A stretch of 7,764 nucleotides of DNA from Opitutia bacterium (GTDB lineage: Bacteria > Verrucomicrobiota > Verrucomicrobiia > Opitutales > JANYEO01). Position numbers and translations under genes: made by a program. Below, one piece after another: positions 1-6,762 of this stretch (within the stretch, counting starts at the first letter, position 1; every line of letters begins with the position of its first letter). Where the stretch lies: the NCBI GenBank assembly GCA_025363025.1, contig JANYEO010000261.1, forward strand, positions 1 to 7,764, in the 5' to 3' direction. The notes beneath the pieces were generated by a model, which saw nothing but the letters and a program-made list of their open reading frames with translations, had not been told where the DNA came from and did not search any database.

Positions 1-2
1 TT

Positions 3-1154
3 ATATTCGCAATAATACTTATGGGGCAGGGGGTTATTCAAAACTTAGAGCCCTATGTTGCGATCACCCCTCTAGAGGCTTCACTCACGCCGCATCTATT
101 ACCCATGGGGCCCGTTGCATCACAAGAAGCGATTAAAATAATAGGGACCAATGGAGGTGGCTTTTTTAATGCAAATTCAGCTCATCCTTTCGAAAACCCA
201 ACCCCTATTAGCAATTTCCTTCAAATGCTCGGCATCTTACTCATTCCGGCAGGCCTTTGCTATACCTTTGGACAAATGGTGGGGGATCGTCGCCAAGGGC
301 GTGCCCTATTTGCTGCTATGCTGGCCATTTTCATAAGCATGCTTTTATTTTGTCTTTATTCCGAACAAACTGCCAATCCCCTGTTATCAAATAGCGGGAT
401 AGACGCTTCCCATAATCATTTACAGCCCGGTGGCAACATGGAAGGCAAAGAAGTCCGCTTCAGCCCCACGAGTTCTGCTTTATTCAGCGTTATCACGACC
501 GCTTCATCTTGTGGCGCTACCAATGCTGCGTTAGATTCATTTATGCCACTCGGAGGCCTCATTTGCTTACTGCTGATTGAGAGTGGGGAAGTTATCTTTG
601 GTGGCGTCGGCTCGGGCCTTTATGGCGTGTTAATTTTTGCCATTATTGCCGTTTTTGTAGCCGGCCTTATGATCGGGCGCACTCCCGAATATTTGGGGAA
701 AAAGATCGAGCCCTTTGAGATGAAGATGGCCTCTTTCATTATCCTCTTACCCTGTATCCTAACCCTCATAGGCACCGCTATCGCTCTTACCACCTCCGCA
801 GGGTTGCTCGGTATTAAAAACCCAGGCGCCCATGGCTTTACGGAAGTCCTTTATGCTTTTTCCTCTGCTGCTAATAATAATGGCAGTGCATTTGCGGGCT
901 TATCGGCAAACACCCCGTTTTATAATATTACACTAGGTCTTATTATGGGCCTTGGACGCTTTGGGGTCATTATCCCAGTCCTTGCAATTGCTGGCAGCCT
1001 TTCCCGTAAAAAACGCTTAGAGGCCAGTGTCGGCACCTTGCCCACACACAGCTTTTTATTTATCGGGCTTCTGATCGGCTGTATCATTATCATCGGTGCC
1101 TTAAGTTATGTCCCTGCCTTAGCCTTAGGTCCTGTTATAGAAATGTTATCCTAG
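3..1154 (+). CDS. kdpA: KdpA, potassium-transporting ATPase K+-binding subunit (5' end cut off by window)
   Basis: KdpA is the membrane subunit of the KdpFABC pump that selects and binds K+. It descends from the Trk/Ktr/K+-channel superfamily. The frame is open to the window edge: codons before the first ATG (position 21) read IFAIIL and continue the family sequence, so that ATG is internal. About 180 N-terminal residues, including the first of four pore repeats, lie outside. Counting from the ATG at 21, the second selectivity loop is GTNGGGFF (residues 42-49), the third is ASSCGA (161-166), and the fourth is AANNNGSAFAGL (283-294). GNMEGKEVRF (138-147), GEVIFGGVGSGLYG (189-202) and GRTPEYLGKKIE (219-230) are family landmarks. 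The C-terminus, PALALGPVIEMLS, matches the usual KdpA end. Several hydrophobic membrane spans are evident. kdpB follows after 29 bp. Function is near certain by similarity to E. coli KdpA. Confidence 0.97.
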   Translation: MFAIILMGQGVIQNLEPYVAITPLEASLTPHLLPMGPVASQEAIKIIGTNGGGFFNANSAHPFENPTPISNFLQMLGILLIPAGLCYTFGQMVGDRRQGRALFAAMLAIFISMLLFCLYSEQTANPLLSNSGIDASHNHLQPGGNMEGKEVRFSPTSSALFSVITTASSCGATNAALDSFMPLGGLICLLLIESGEVIFGGVGSGLYGVLIFAIIAVFVAGLMIGRTPEYLGKKIEPFEMKMASFIILLPCILTLIGTAIALTTSAGLLGIKNPGAHGFTEVLYAFSSAANNNGSAFAGLSANTPFYNITLGLIMGLGRFGVIIPVLAIAGSLSRKKRLEASVGTLPTHSFLFIGLLIGCIIIIGALSYVPALALGPVIEMLS

Positions 1155-1183
1155 CTCTTTTTTTAAAGCCCCTTTATTACCCC

Positions 1184-3253
1184 ATGTCTCACTCCAAGCA
1201 TTACGCACATATAGAAACAGCTTTACTCAAAGAGGCCTTGCTCTGTACCTTTAAAAAGCTAAGCCCCTGCGTACAGGTAAAGAACCCCATTATGTTTGTG
1301 GTCTACCTAGGCAGTCTTTACACAACCTTCATTTATTTTCATATTTTAAACACTTCCGGGGTAGGGGAGGCTCAATTCACCCTATGGATCAGTCTTTGGT
1401 TATGGGTGACAGTACTGTTTGCGAATTTTGCCGAAGCCTTGGCCGAAGGCCGTAGCAAAGCGCAAGCCGCGTCACTACGCTCTGCCAAAAAATCCGTCAT
1501 AGCCAAACAATTAAATACGCCGGACCGCAGTAGCACAGTATCCTTGGTTGAAGGCCTCTGTTTAAAAAAGGGCGATTTCATTTTGATTGAAGCGGGGGAT
1601 GTTGTTCCTGCGGACGGAGAAGTTATAGAAGGCGTTGCCTCAGTTGATGAAAGCGCTGTTACGGGGGAGTCTGCCCCTGTCATCCGCGAATCGGGGGGGG
1701 ATTTTAGCTCCATTACCGGAGGCACACGTGTTTTGTCAGATTGGATAATTGCCCGCGTCAGTGCCAATCCAGGAGAAGCCTTTTTAGATCGTATGATCTC
1801 AATGGTAGAGAATTCTAAACGTCAAAAAACCCCCAACGAGATCGCGCTTACGATTCTCTTAATGGCCCTTACCGCTTTGTTTATTGTGGTTACGGGTTGC
1901 TTGCTGCCTTTTTCTTATTTCAGTGTCAGTGTTGCCCAGGGAGGCGCTCCGATCAGTATCACCATTCTTATCGCCCTGTTAATTTGCTTAATCCCTACTA
2001 CAATAGGGGGTCTATTATCAGCCATTGGTATCGCAGGGATGAGCCGCATGCTCCAGGCCAACGTCATTGCCACCTCGGGTAGGGCTGTAGAAGCAGCGGG
2101 GGATGTTGACGTGCTTTTACTCGATAAAACAGGCACTATTACTTTAGGCAATCGCCAAGCTTCCGCCTTTTTTCCTCTACCAGGGGTTACAGAAGCCGCT
2201 TTGGCAGATGCCGCTCAGCTGGCCTCTTTTGCAGACGAAACCCCCGAAGGCCGTAGCATCATGGTTTTAGCGAAAGAAAAATTTGGTCTTCGCGGGCGCA
2301 ATATGGAGGCCTTAAACGCTGTGTTTGTACACTTCACCGCACAAACTCGTATGAGTGGCGTCAATTTAGAAAACCGCACTATTCGTAAAGGCGCCTCAGA
2401 CACTATCCGTCACTATATAGAAAATGTAGGCAATAGCGTCCCTGCTACTTTATCAGAGCTCGTAGATAACGTCGCCCGGCGTGGCAGCACCCCCTTAGTC
2501 GTTGCAGAAAACGAACAGGCACTTGGGGTTATAGAGCTCAAAGACATTGTTAAAGGCGGCATTAAAGAACGCTTTGCAGACCTTCGCCGCATGGGGATAA
2601 AAACCATCATGATAACCGGTGACAATCGTCTCACTGCCGCCGCTATAGCTGCTGAAGCCGGTGTAGATGATTTCCTGGCAGAATCAACCCCCGAGATGAA
2701 GTTAAAATTAATTCGGGAGCATCAATCTCATGGCAAGCTCGTCGCCATGACGGGGGATGGTACCAACGACGCCCCCGCTCTTGCCCAGGCAGATGTAGCC
2801 GTTGCGATGAATACGGGTACACAAGCCGCGAAAGAAGCCGGCAATATGGTAGATCTAGATTCAAACCCTACCAAACTTATAGAAATTGTTGCCATCGGTA
2901 AACAAATGCTCATGACGCGAGGGGCGCTTACCACCTTTAGTATTACCAACGATGTCGCTAAATATTTTGCCGTCATCCCAGCTGCTTTTTCAACCGTTTA
3001 TCCAGGTCTCGGGGTGCTTAATTTAATGCACTTATCGACACCGCATTCAGCTATTCTTTCAGCCGTTATTTTTAATGCACTCACCATCGTCTTGCTTATT
3101 CCACTAGCACTTACAGGTATTCGTTATCGGCCCGGCAGTGCTAGTACCTTACTAAGGCGCAATATTTTAGTCTATGGGCTAGGCGGCCTCATTGTTCCCT
3201 TCATAGGCATTAAGTGTATTGATATGGCTCTGCATACTTTATTCTCAATTTAA
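1184..3253 (+). CDS. kdpB: KdpB, potassium-transporting P-type ATPase catalytic subunit
   Basis: KdpB hydrolyses ATP and drives K+ uptake through KdpA. At 689 residues it is close to E. coli KdpB (682). All P-type ATPase signatures are present: actuator motif TGES (160-163), the phosphorylation motif DKTGT with catalytic D314, TGDN (478-481) and the hinge GDGTNDAP (524-531). The membrane proline motif IPTT is at 270-273. In membrane segment 5, D590 and K593 (NDVAK) correspond to the charged pair implicated in K+ coupling in E. coli. S163 corresponds to E. coli S162, whose phosphorylation inhibits the pump at high K+, so that control point is conserved. The ATG at 1184 gives an N-terminus that aligns with family members, but no Shine-Dalgarno precedes it. 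A run of eight G lies in the coding sequence (1693-1700, residues E-S-G-G-D). kdpC starts 10 bp after the stop. Confidence 0.98.
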   Translation: MSHSKHYAHIETALLKEALLCTFKKLSPCVQVKNPIMFVVYLGSLYTTFIYFHILNTSGVGEAQFTLWISLWLWVTVLFANFAEALAEGRSKAQAASLRSAKKSVIAKQLNTPDRSSTVSLVEGLCLKKGDFILIEAGDVVPADGEVIEGVASVDESAVTGESAPVIRESGGDFSSITGGTRVLSDWIIARVSANPGEAFLDRMISMVENSKRQKTPNEIALTILLMALTALFIVVTGCLLPFSYFSVSVAQGGAPISITILIALLICLIPTTIGGLLSAIGIAGMSRMLQANVIATSGRAVEAAGDVDVLLLDKTGTITLGNRQASAFFPLPGVTEAALADAAQLASFADETPEGRSIMVLAKEKFGLRGRNMEALNAVFVHFTAQTRMSGVNLENRTIRKGASDTIRHYIENVGNSVPATLSELVDNVARRGSTPLVVAENEQALGVIELKDIVKGGIKERFADLRRMGIKTIMITGDNRLTAAAIAAEAGVDDFLAESTPEMKLKLIREHQSHGKLVAMTGDGTNDAPALAQADVAVAMNTGTQAAKEAGNMVDLDSNPTKLIEIVAIGKQMLMTRGALTTFSITNDVAKYFAVIPAAFSTVYPGLGVLNLMHLSTPHSAILSAVIFNALTIVLLIPLALTGIRYRPGSASTLLRRNILVYGLGGLIVPFIGIKCIDMALHTLFSI

Positions 3254-3263
3254 GATAACTGCC

Positions 3264-3845
3264 ATGACCACCCACCTACGCCCCTGCCTTTGCTTATTTA
3301 TACTGCTTTCAATCCTCACAGGGGTTCTATACCCATTGCTTACAATGGGCATAGGCAAAGCTTTTTTTCCTGATAAAGTCTCAGGCAGTTTAATCAAGCA
3401 GGGCGATGTCATCTGCGGTTCTACGCTTATTGGCCAAAATTTTAATTCGCCCCAATATTTCTGGAGCCGTCCTTCAGCCACATCTGGTTATCCTTATAAT
3501 ACACTGGCCTCAGGCGCTTCCAATTTAGGCCCGTTAAATCCTAAACTCATTATTACGGTCAATAGCCGCATAGCCGCCCTACAAGCCATAGATCCTTATA
3601 ATGAAATGGCTATCCCAGTTGATCTTGTTACGGCCTCAGCCAGCGGTCTAGATCCTCATATTAGCCTATCCTCGGCCCTATATCAACTCAACCGTGTCGC
3701 CAATGCACGAGGGGTCCCAGCCGTCATGGTAGAAAATATTTTGGCTGAATTAACCCACCCTCCACGGTTTGGTATTATTGGACACGTTTATGTTAATACA
3801 ATACTGCTTAATGCGGCACTGGATACTCAACTTCCAAAGCAATGA
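3264..3845 (+). CDS. kdpC: KdpC, potassium-transporting ATPase accessory subunit
   Basis: KdpC is the small subunit of the Kdp pump. It has one N-terminal membrane anchor and a periplasmic domain, is needed for assembly, and is thought to influence ATP affinity. The product is 193 residues (E. coli 190). A hydrophobic span covers about residues 8-30. Family motifs follow: LIGQNF (55-60), SRPSAT (68-73), TASASGLDPHIS (123-134), Q141 with RVANARG (144-150), and the terminal VNTILLNAALD (177-187). I chose ATG 3264 because MTTHLRP aligns with the E. coli start (MSGLRP). An in-frame ATG at 3219 would overlap kdpB and add 15 residues unlike the family. No clear Shine-Dalgarno precedes the start, so expression may depend on coupling to kdpB. 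The stop overlaps the kdpD start by four bases (ATGA). Confidence 0.97.
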   Translation: MTTHLRPCLCLFILLSILTGVLYPLLTMGIGKAFFPDKVSGSLIKQGDVICGSTLIGQNFNSPQYFWSRPSATSGYPYNTLASGASNLGPLNPKLIITVNSRIAALQAIDPYNEMAIPVDLVTASASGLDPHISLSSALYQLNRVANARGVPAVMVENILAELTHPPRFGIIGHVYVNTILLNAALDTQLPKQ

Positions 3846-6568
3846 ACGCAACTGAACAAGACCGGCCAGACCCCGATGCACTTCTGGGCAAGTTAAATCA
3901 AGAAACGGAAAAAGAAAAACGAGGCCGGTTAAAAATATTCTTCGGTAGCTGTGCTGGGGTTGGTAAAACCTATGCAATGCTTACCGAAGCCAAATCAGAA
4001 AAAGAAAAAGGTATCGATGTTGTCATAGGCCTGGTAGAAACACATGGGCGGAAAGATACCGAAGCGCTCATTTTTGGGCTTCCAACCATTGCTTACCGTA
4101 GTATTAATTACAAGGGAACTGTTCTCAAAGAGTTTGATATCGATGCCGCTCTGAAGCGGAAGCCCACAATCATTTTAGTAGACGAACTCGCTCATTCCAA
4201 CGCTTCAGAATGCCGTCACCGCAAACGTTGGCAAGATGTTGAAGAATTACTGGCCGCGGGCATTCATGTCTTCACTACCCTCAATGTTCAGCATTTAGAA
4301 ACCCTAAATGATGTCGTTGGTCAAATTACCGGTATACGTGTTTGGGAAACAATTCCCGACCATGTTTTTGATGAAGCAGACGAAGTCCGCATTGTCGACC
4401 TTCCTCCGGATGATCTTTTACAGCGCTTGCATGACGGAAAGGTCTATTTACCGGAGCAAGTAAAACACGCCGCTCAAAATTTTTTCAGAAAAGGTAACCT
4501 CATTGCACTGAGAGAACTCGCACTACGACGTACGGCAGACCGGGTCGACTTGCAAATGTGCGATTATAAGTTAGAAGAATCCATTCAAGAAACATGGCAT
4601 ACCAAAGAACGGATCATGGTGTGTATCGGCCCACATAAAGGCGGAGAAAAGTTAGTCCGTTCAGCCGCTCGTTTAGCTGCAAGTTTAAAGGCCGATTGGG
4701 TTGCAGTTTATGTAGAAACCCCATCACTTCAACGCCTGAGTGCTTCCACTCGCGAAGCCACTTTCAAAACACTCAAACTTGCCGCTTCCCTCGGGGCAGA
4801 AACAAAAACCCTTTCAGGCACTCATTTAACGGATACACTACTTGATTACGCACGTAGCCTCAATATTTCAAAGCTCATCATTGGGCCCTCAACCCCCACA
4901 TTGCTAGAGCGTATCATTCGCACACCCAGCTTAGCAGATGAAATAACAAAAAAAGCCTACGACTTAGACCTCTATATCGTCGGTCAAACAGACGAAACAC
5001 AAGATGAAGGGGTTAACCGTATAGATCAAAATTTTGAATTATCAGATATAAAAGATACCACACTGCCCACCTCAAAAATAGGCTACTTGTTGGCGATCAT
5101 TGTTTGTGGTTTAATAACACTTGTTTCGACAAAAATCATGGTCGTTTTTGATTTAGCAAACCTCATGATGATTTATTTAATAGGAGTTGTCTTTGTCGCT
5201 ATTCGTTATGGGCGTGGCCCCAGTATTTTAGTGTCTATTCTCAGTGTTCTTTCTTTTAATTTATTTTTGATCCCTCCAGGGGCTTCATTTTTAATCTCAA
5301 ATACTCAGTACCTCTTAACGTTACTGATTATGACAGGGGTAGCTTTACTAGTTAGTAATTTAACAGCCACTCTTCATTATCAAGCCCGTATCGCCATTTT
5401 AAGGGAACGCCGCACAAGTGCTTTATATGCGATGACAAAAGAGCTATCAGGAGCTCTCACCATTACGCAAATTATTCATATCAGTGCCCAACATTTAAGT
5501 AGCCTCTTCCAAGCAAAAATTGCACTGCTCTTGCCCGATAATTTAGAAAAAATACGGCAAATAATCGATGAACAACCCGTTGAAAGCCTGCTTAAAGATA
5601 TCAACATGGGCATTGCACAATGGGTGTATGATAATAACCAAACGGCAGGCATGGGTACAAATACACTGCCCGGTAGCCCCGCCTTATATCTTCCACTCCA
5701 TGCCCCCATGCGCATACGCGGGGTATTAGCAGTGTCGCCGCTCAAAGCGCGACGCGTTATCCTTCAGCCAGAACAACGCCAACTGTTAGATACTTTCTCT
5801 TCTCAAATTGCCCTCGCTATAGAACGCGTCCACTATTTAGAAGTTGCCCAAGAAGCTCTCGTTAGCATGCAGTCGGAGCAACTGCGCAATTCTATTTTAT
5901 CAGCCCTCTCGCATGCACTGCGCACGCCACTCACTTCCATTACAAATTCCTCAAAACAATTAGTGGAGGACGTGGCTAAACCTTGTCTCGATCGCAAAGA
6001 CCTTGCAGAATCAATACACGAAAATGCCCTGCAAATGACCGGGCTTGTTTCAAATTTATTAGATATGGCCCGCTTGCAAAATGGCGGGGTTCAATTAAAC
6101 AAACAGTGGCAAGCTTTAAGCCAAGTCTTAAGCAAAGCATTAAAAACAGTAGGGCGCCTCCTGCGGAATCATCAAATCGAAGTCCTTATACCGCCCCATA
6201 TCTCGCCAATCTCAATCGACACCATCCTCATAGAGCGCGTATTGTATAATTTACTAGAAAATGCCGCAAAACACACCCCCCCTGGCAGTCATATTCTTAT
6301 TACAGCCGAAGAAGCAGGGGACTATATGAATATTGCTATCGAAGATAATGGCCCTGGTCTTCCTCCCGGTATGGAAGAAAAAGTCTTCGAGAAATTTATT
6401 CGGGGTGCAGCCGAATCCAGTCAATTTGGAGTTGGGCTTGGACTCTCAATATGTCGTTCGATAATCGAAGCGCATGAAGGCAAAATTTGGGCAACTAATA
6501 TTCCAGGCAAGGGTGCTCGCTTTACATTCTCATTACCATTAAAGGCAGCAGACGATGACGAAAATTAA
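3842..6568 (+). CDS. kdpD: KdpD, sensor histidine kinase of the Kdp system (altered H-box)
   Basis: KdpD senses K+ limitation or osmotic stress and normally phosphorylates KdpE to switch on kdpFABC. At 908 residues it has full length (E. coli 894). Domains in order: the N-terminal KdpD nucleotide-binding domain with GSCAGVGKT (35-43), VETHGRKDT (65-73) and ILVDELAHSN (111-120); a UspA-like domain (about 255-382); four membrane spans (about 411-431, 435-455, 459-478 and 487-508); a GAF-like region (about 525-665); HisKA with H691; and HATPase_c with the N box around N803/N807, DNGPGL (835-840) and GVGLGL (863-868). The odd point is the H-box, which reads SHALRTPL where E. coli KdpD has SHDLRTPL. 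The acidic residue next to the histidine, widely needed for autophosphorylation in HisKA kinases, is alanine. T695 at H+4, tied to phosphatase activity, is kept. No kdpE follows. Translation is probably coupled to kdpC. Confidence 0.97.
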   Translation: MNATEQDRPDPDALLGKLNQETEKEKRGRLKIFFGSCAGVGKTYAMLTEAKSEKEKGIDVVIGLVETHGRKDTEALIFGLPTIAYRSINYKGTVLKEFDIDAALKRKPTIILVDELAHSNASECRHRKRWQDVEELLAAGIHVFTTLNVQHLETLNDVVGQITGIRVWETIPDHVFDEADEVRIVDLPPDDLLQRLHDGKVYLPEQVKHAAQNFFRKGNLIALRELALRRTADRVDLQMCDYKLEESIQETWHTKERIMVCIGPHKGGEKLVRSAARLAASLKADWVAVYVETPSLQRLSASTREATFKTLKLAASLGAETKTLSGTHLTDTLLDYARSLNISKLIIGPSTPTLLERIIRTPSLADEITKKAYDLDLYIVGQTDETQDEGVNRIDQNFELSDIKDTTLPTSKIGYLLAIIVCGLITLVSTKIMVVFDLANLMMIYLIGVVFVAIRYGRGPSILVSILSVLSFNLFLIPPGASFLISNTQYLLTLLIMTGVALLVSNLTATLHYQARIAILRERRTSALYAMTKELSGALTITQIIHISAQHLSSLFQAKIALLLPDNLEKIRQIIDEQPVESLLKDINMGIAQWVYDNNQTAGMGTNTLPGSPALYLPLHAPMRIRGVLAVSPLKARRVILQPEQRQLLDTFSSQIALAIERVHYLEVAQEALVSMQSEQLRNSILSALSHALRTPLTSITNSSKQLVEDVAKPCLDRKDLAESIHENALQMTGLVSNLLDMARLQNGGVQLNKQWQALSQVLSKALKTVGRLLRNHQIEVLIPPHISPISIDTILIERVLYNLLENAAKHTPPGSHILITAEEAGDYMNIAIEDNGPGLPPGMEEKVFEKFIRGAAESSQFGVGLGLSICRSIIEAHEGKIWATNIPGKGARFTFSLPLKAADDDEN

Positions 6569-6572
6569 ATTT

Positions 6573-6610
6573 AAAACTGTATCAACGTGCTAGTACAGTA
6601 GCACAGTTTT
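6573..6610. repeat. Palindromic repeat copy 1 (R1), 38 bp
   Basis: First of three related elements between kdpD and the reductase gene. It starts AAAACTGT and ends with the exact complement ACAGTTTT, with CTAG at the centre. The right half holds two tandem octamers, TAGTACAG and TAGCACAG. The left arm, CTGTATCA, is a degenerate inverted copy of the same octamer. An inner perfect hairpin GTGCTA-GTACAG-TAGCAC lies at 6587-6604. It begins only 4 bp after the kdpD stop. R1 and R2 share identical 8-bp ends and most internal positions. Function is unknown: possible roles are terminator, operator or interspersed palindromic element. Confidence 0.85.
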
Positions 6611-6611
6611 T
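6573..6611 (+). terminator. Candidate intrinsic terminator of the kdp operon (overlaps R1)
   Basis: The inverted repeat just after the kdpD stop could fold as AAAACT pairing with AGTTTT, stacked on the inner hairpin GTGCTA/TAGCAC with a 6-nt loop and an 8-nt left bulge. It is followed by or merges into five T (6607-6611). Position and T-run suit a rho-independent terminator, and the symmetric A/T arms could act in both directions. Against it, the stem is bulged and not very GC-rich, and part of the T-run is in the stem. Confidence 0.4.
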
Positions 6612-6617
6612 ATCCCT

Positions 6618-6655
6618 AAAACTGTACCAGCATGCTAGTATGGTAGCACAGTTTT
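6618..6655. repeat. Palindromic repeat copy 2 (R2), 38 bp
   Basis: Second copy, starting 45 bp after the start of R1 and equally long. It has the same ends, AAAACTGT and ACAGTTTT. The left octamer is CTGTACCA, followed by GCATGC, and the right half is TAGTATGG then TAGCACAG. Differences from R1 are point substitutions, mostly transitions, with no length change. The short spacer between copies 1 and 2 (TATCCCT, 6611-6617) is not part of the repeat. Confidence 0.85.
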
Positions 6656-6670
6656 CCGCAAATTAATCGA

Positions 6671-6706
6671 AGAACTGTACTAGCATGCTGGTACATTAAC
6701 AGTGCC
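6671..6706. repeat. Palindromic repeat copy 3 (R3), degenerate, about 36 bp
   Basis: Third and most diverged copy, starting 53 bp after R2. The left part AGAACTGTAC matches R2 at nine of ten positions. It holds an 18-bp near-perfect palindrome at 6676-6693 (GTACTAGCA, then TGCTGGTAC) centred on GCATGC, with only one T/G non-complementary pair. The right arm (TGGTACAT TAACAG, 6689-6702) has decayed and lacks about 2 bp and the ACAGTTTT end. Of the three, it keeps the inner palindrome best and the outer arms worst. It ends about 20 bp upstream of the predicted -35 box of the next gene. Confidence 0.7.
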
Positions 6707-6728
6707 ACTTTCAGCAGCCTCTTCTTGA

Positions 6729-6756
6729 TTGACCTCTATCATTTATTTCCTATTAT
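6729..6756 (+). promoter_or_regulatory. Candidate sigma70-type promoter of the reductase gene
   Basis: TTGACC (6729-6734) matches TTGACA at five of six positions. TATTAT (6751-6756) matches TATAAT at five of six, and the spacer is 16 bp. With transcription normally starting about 7 bp after the -10 box, the predicted +1 is at or next to the A of the ATG at 6763. The mRNA would then have essentially no 5' leader, which fits the missing Shine-Dalgarno. The prediction is by eye only. Confidence 0.5.
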
Positions 6757-6762
6757 TTCTTT

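Noticed and set aside
21..23. ATG at 21 as the true start of kdpA
   Set aside because: The frame is open upstream to the window edge and reads as membrane sequence. A start here would lose the first pore repeat of KdpA.
335..344. Perfect palindrome AAGCATGCTT in kdpA, and TAGCATGC in kdpD (5863-5870), resembling the repeat core
   Set aside because: Short, inside conserved coding sequence, and without the flanking octamers.
1155..1183. T7 run after the kdpA stop as a terminator
   Set aside because: No stable GC-rich hairpin precedes it, and the gap is only 29 bp within an operon.
1528..1539. CAGTAGCACAGT in kdpB is identical to 12 bp of repeat R1 (6596-6607), and GTGCTAGTAC at 3138-3147 matches 10 bp of R1
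   Set aside because: Both lie within coding sequence and lack the surrounding arms of the repeat. Short matches like these can be coincidental.
1372..1767. Minus-strand open frames opposite kdpB (for example 1372-1767)
   Set aside because: They lie antisense to a strongly conserved gene, resemble no protein family, and are explained by the codon pattern of kdpB.
3219..3263. Longer KdpC starting at ATG 3219 inside kdpB
   Set aside because: The extra 15 residues (MIWLCILYSQFKITA) do not resemble any KdpC N-terminus I know, while MTTHLRP at 3264 aligns with E. coli KdpC.
6573..6706. CRISPR array
   Set aside because: Only three diverged copies with very short, unequal spacers (7 and 15 bp), strong full-length palindromy and no cas genes.
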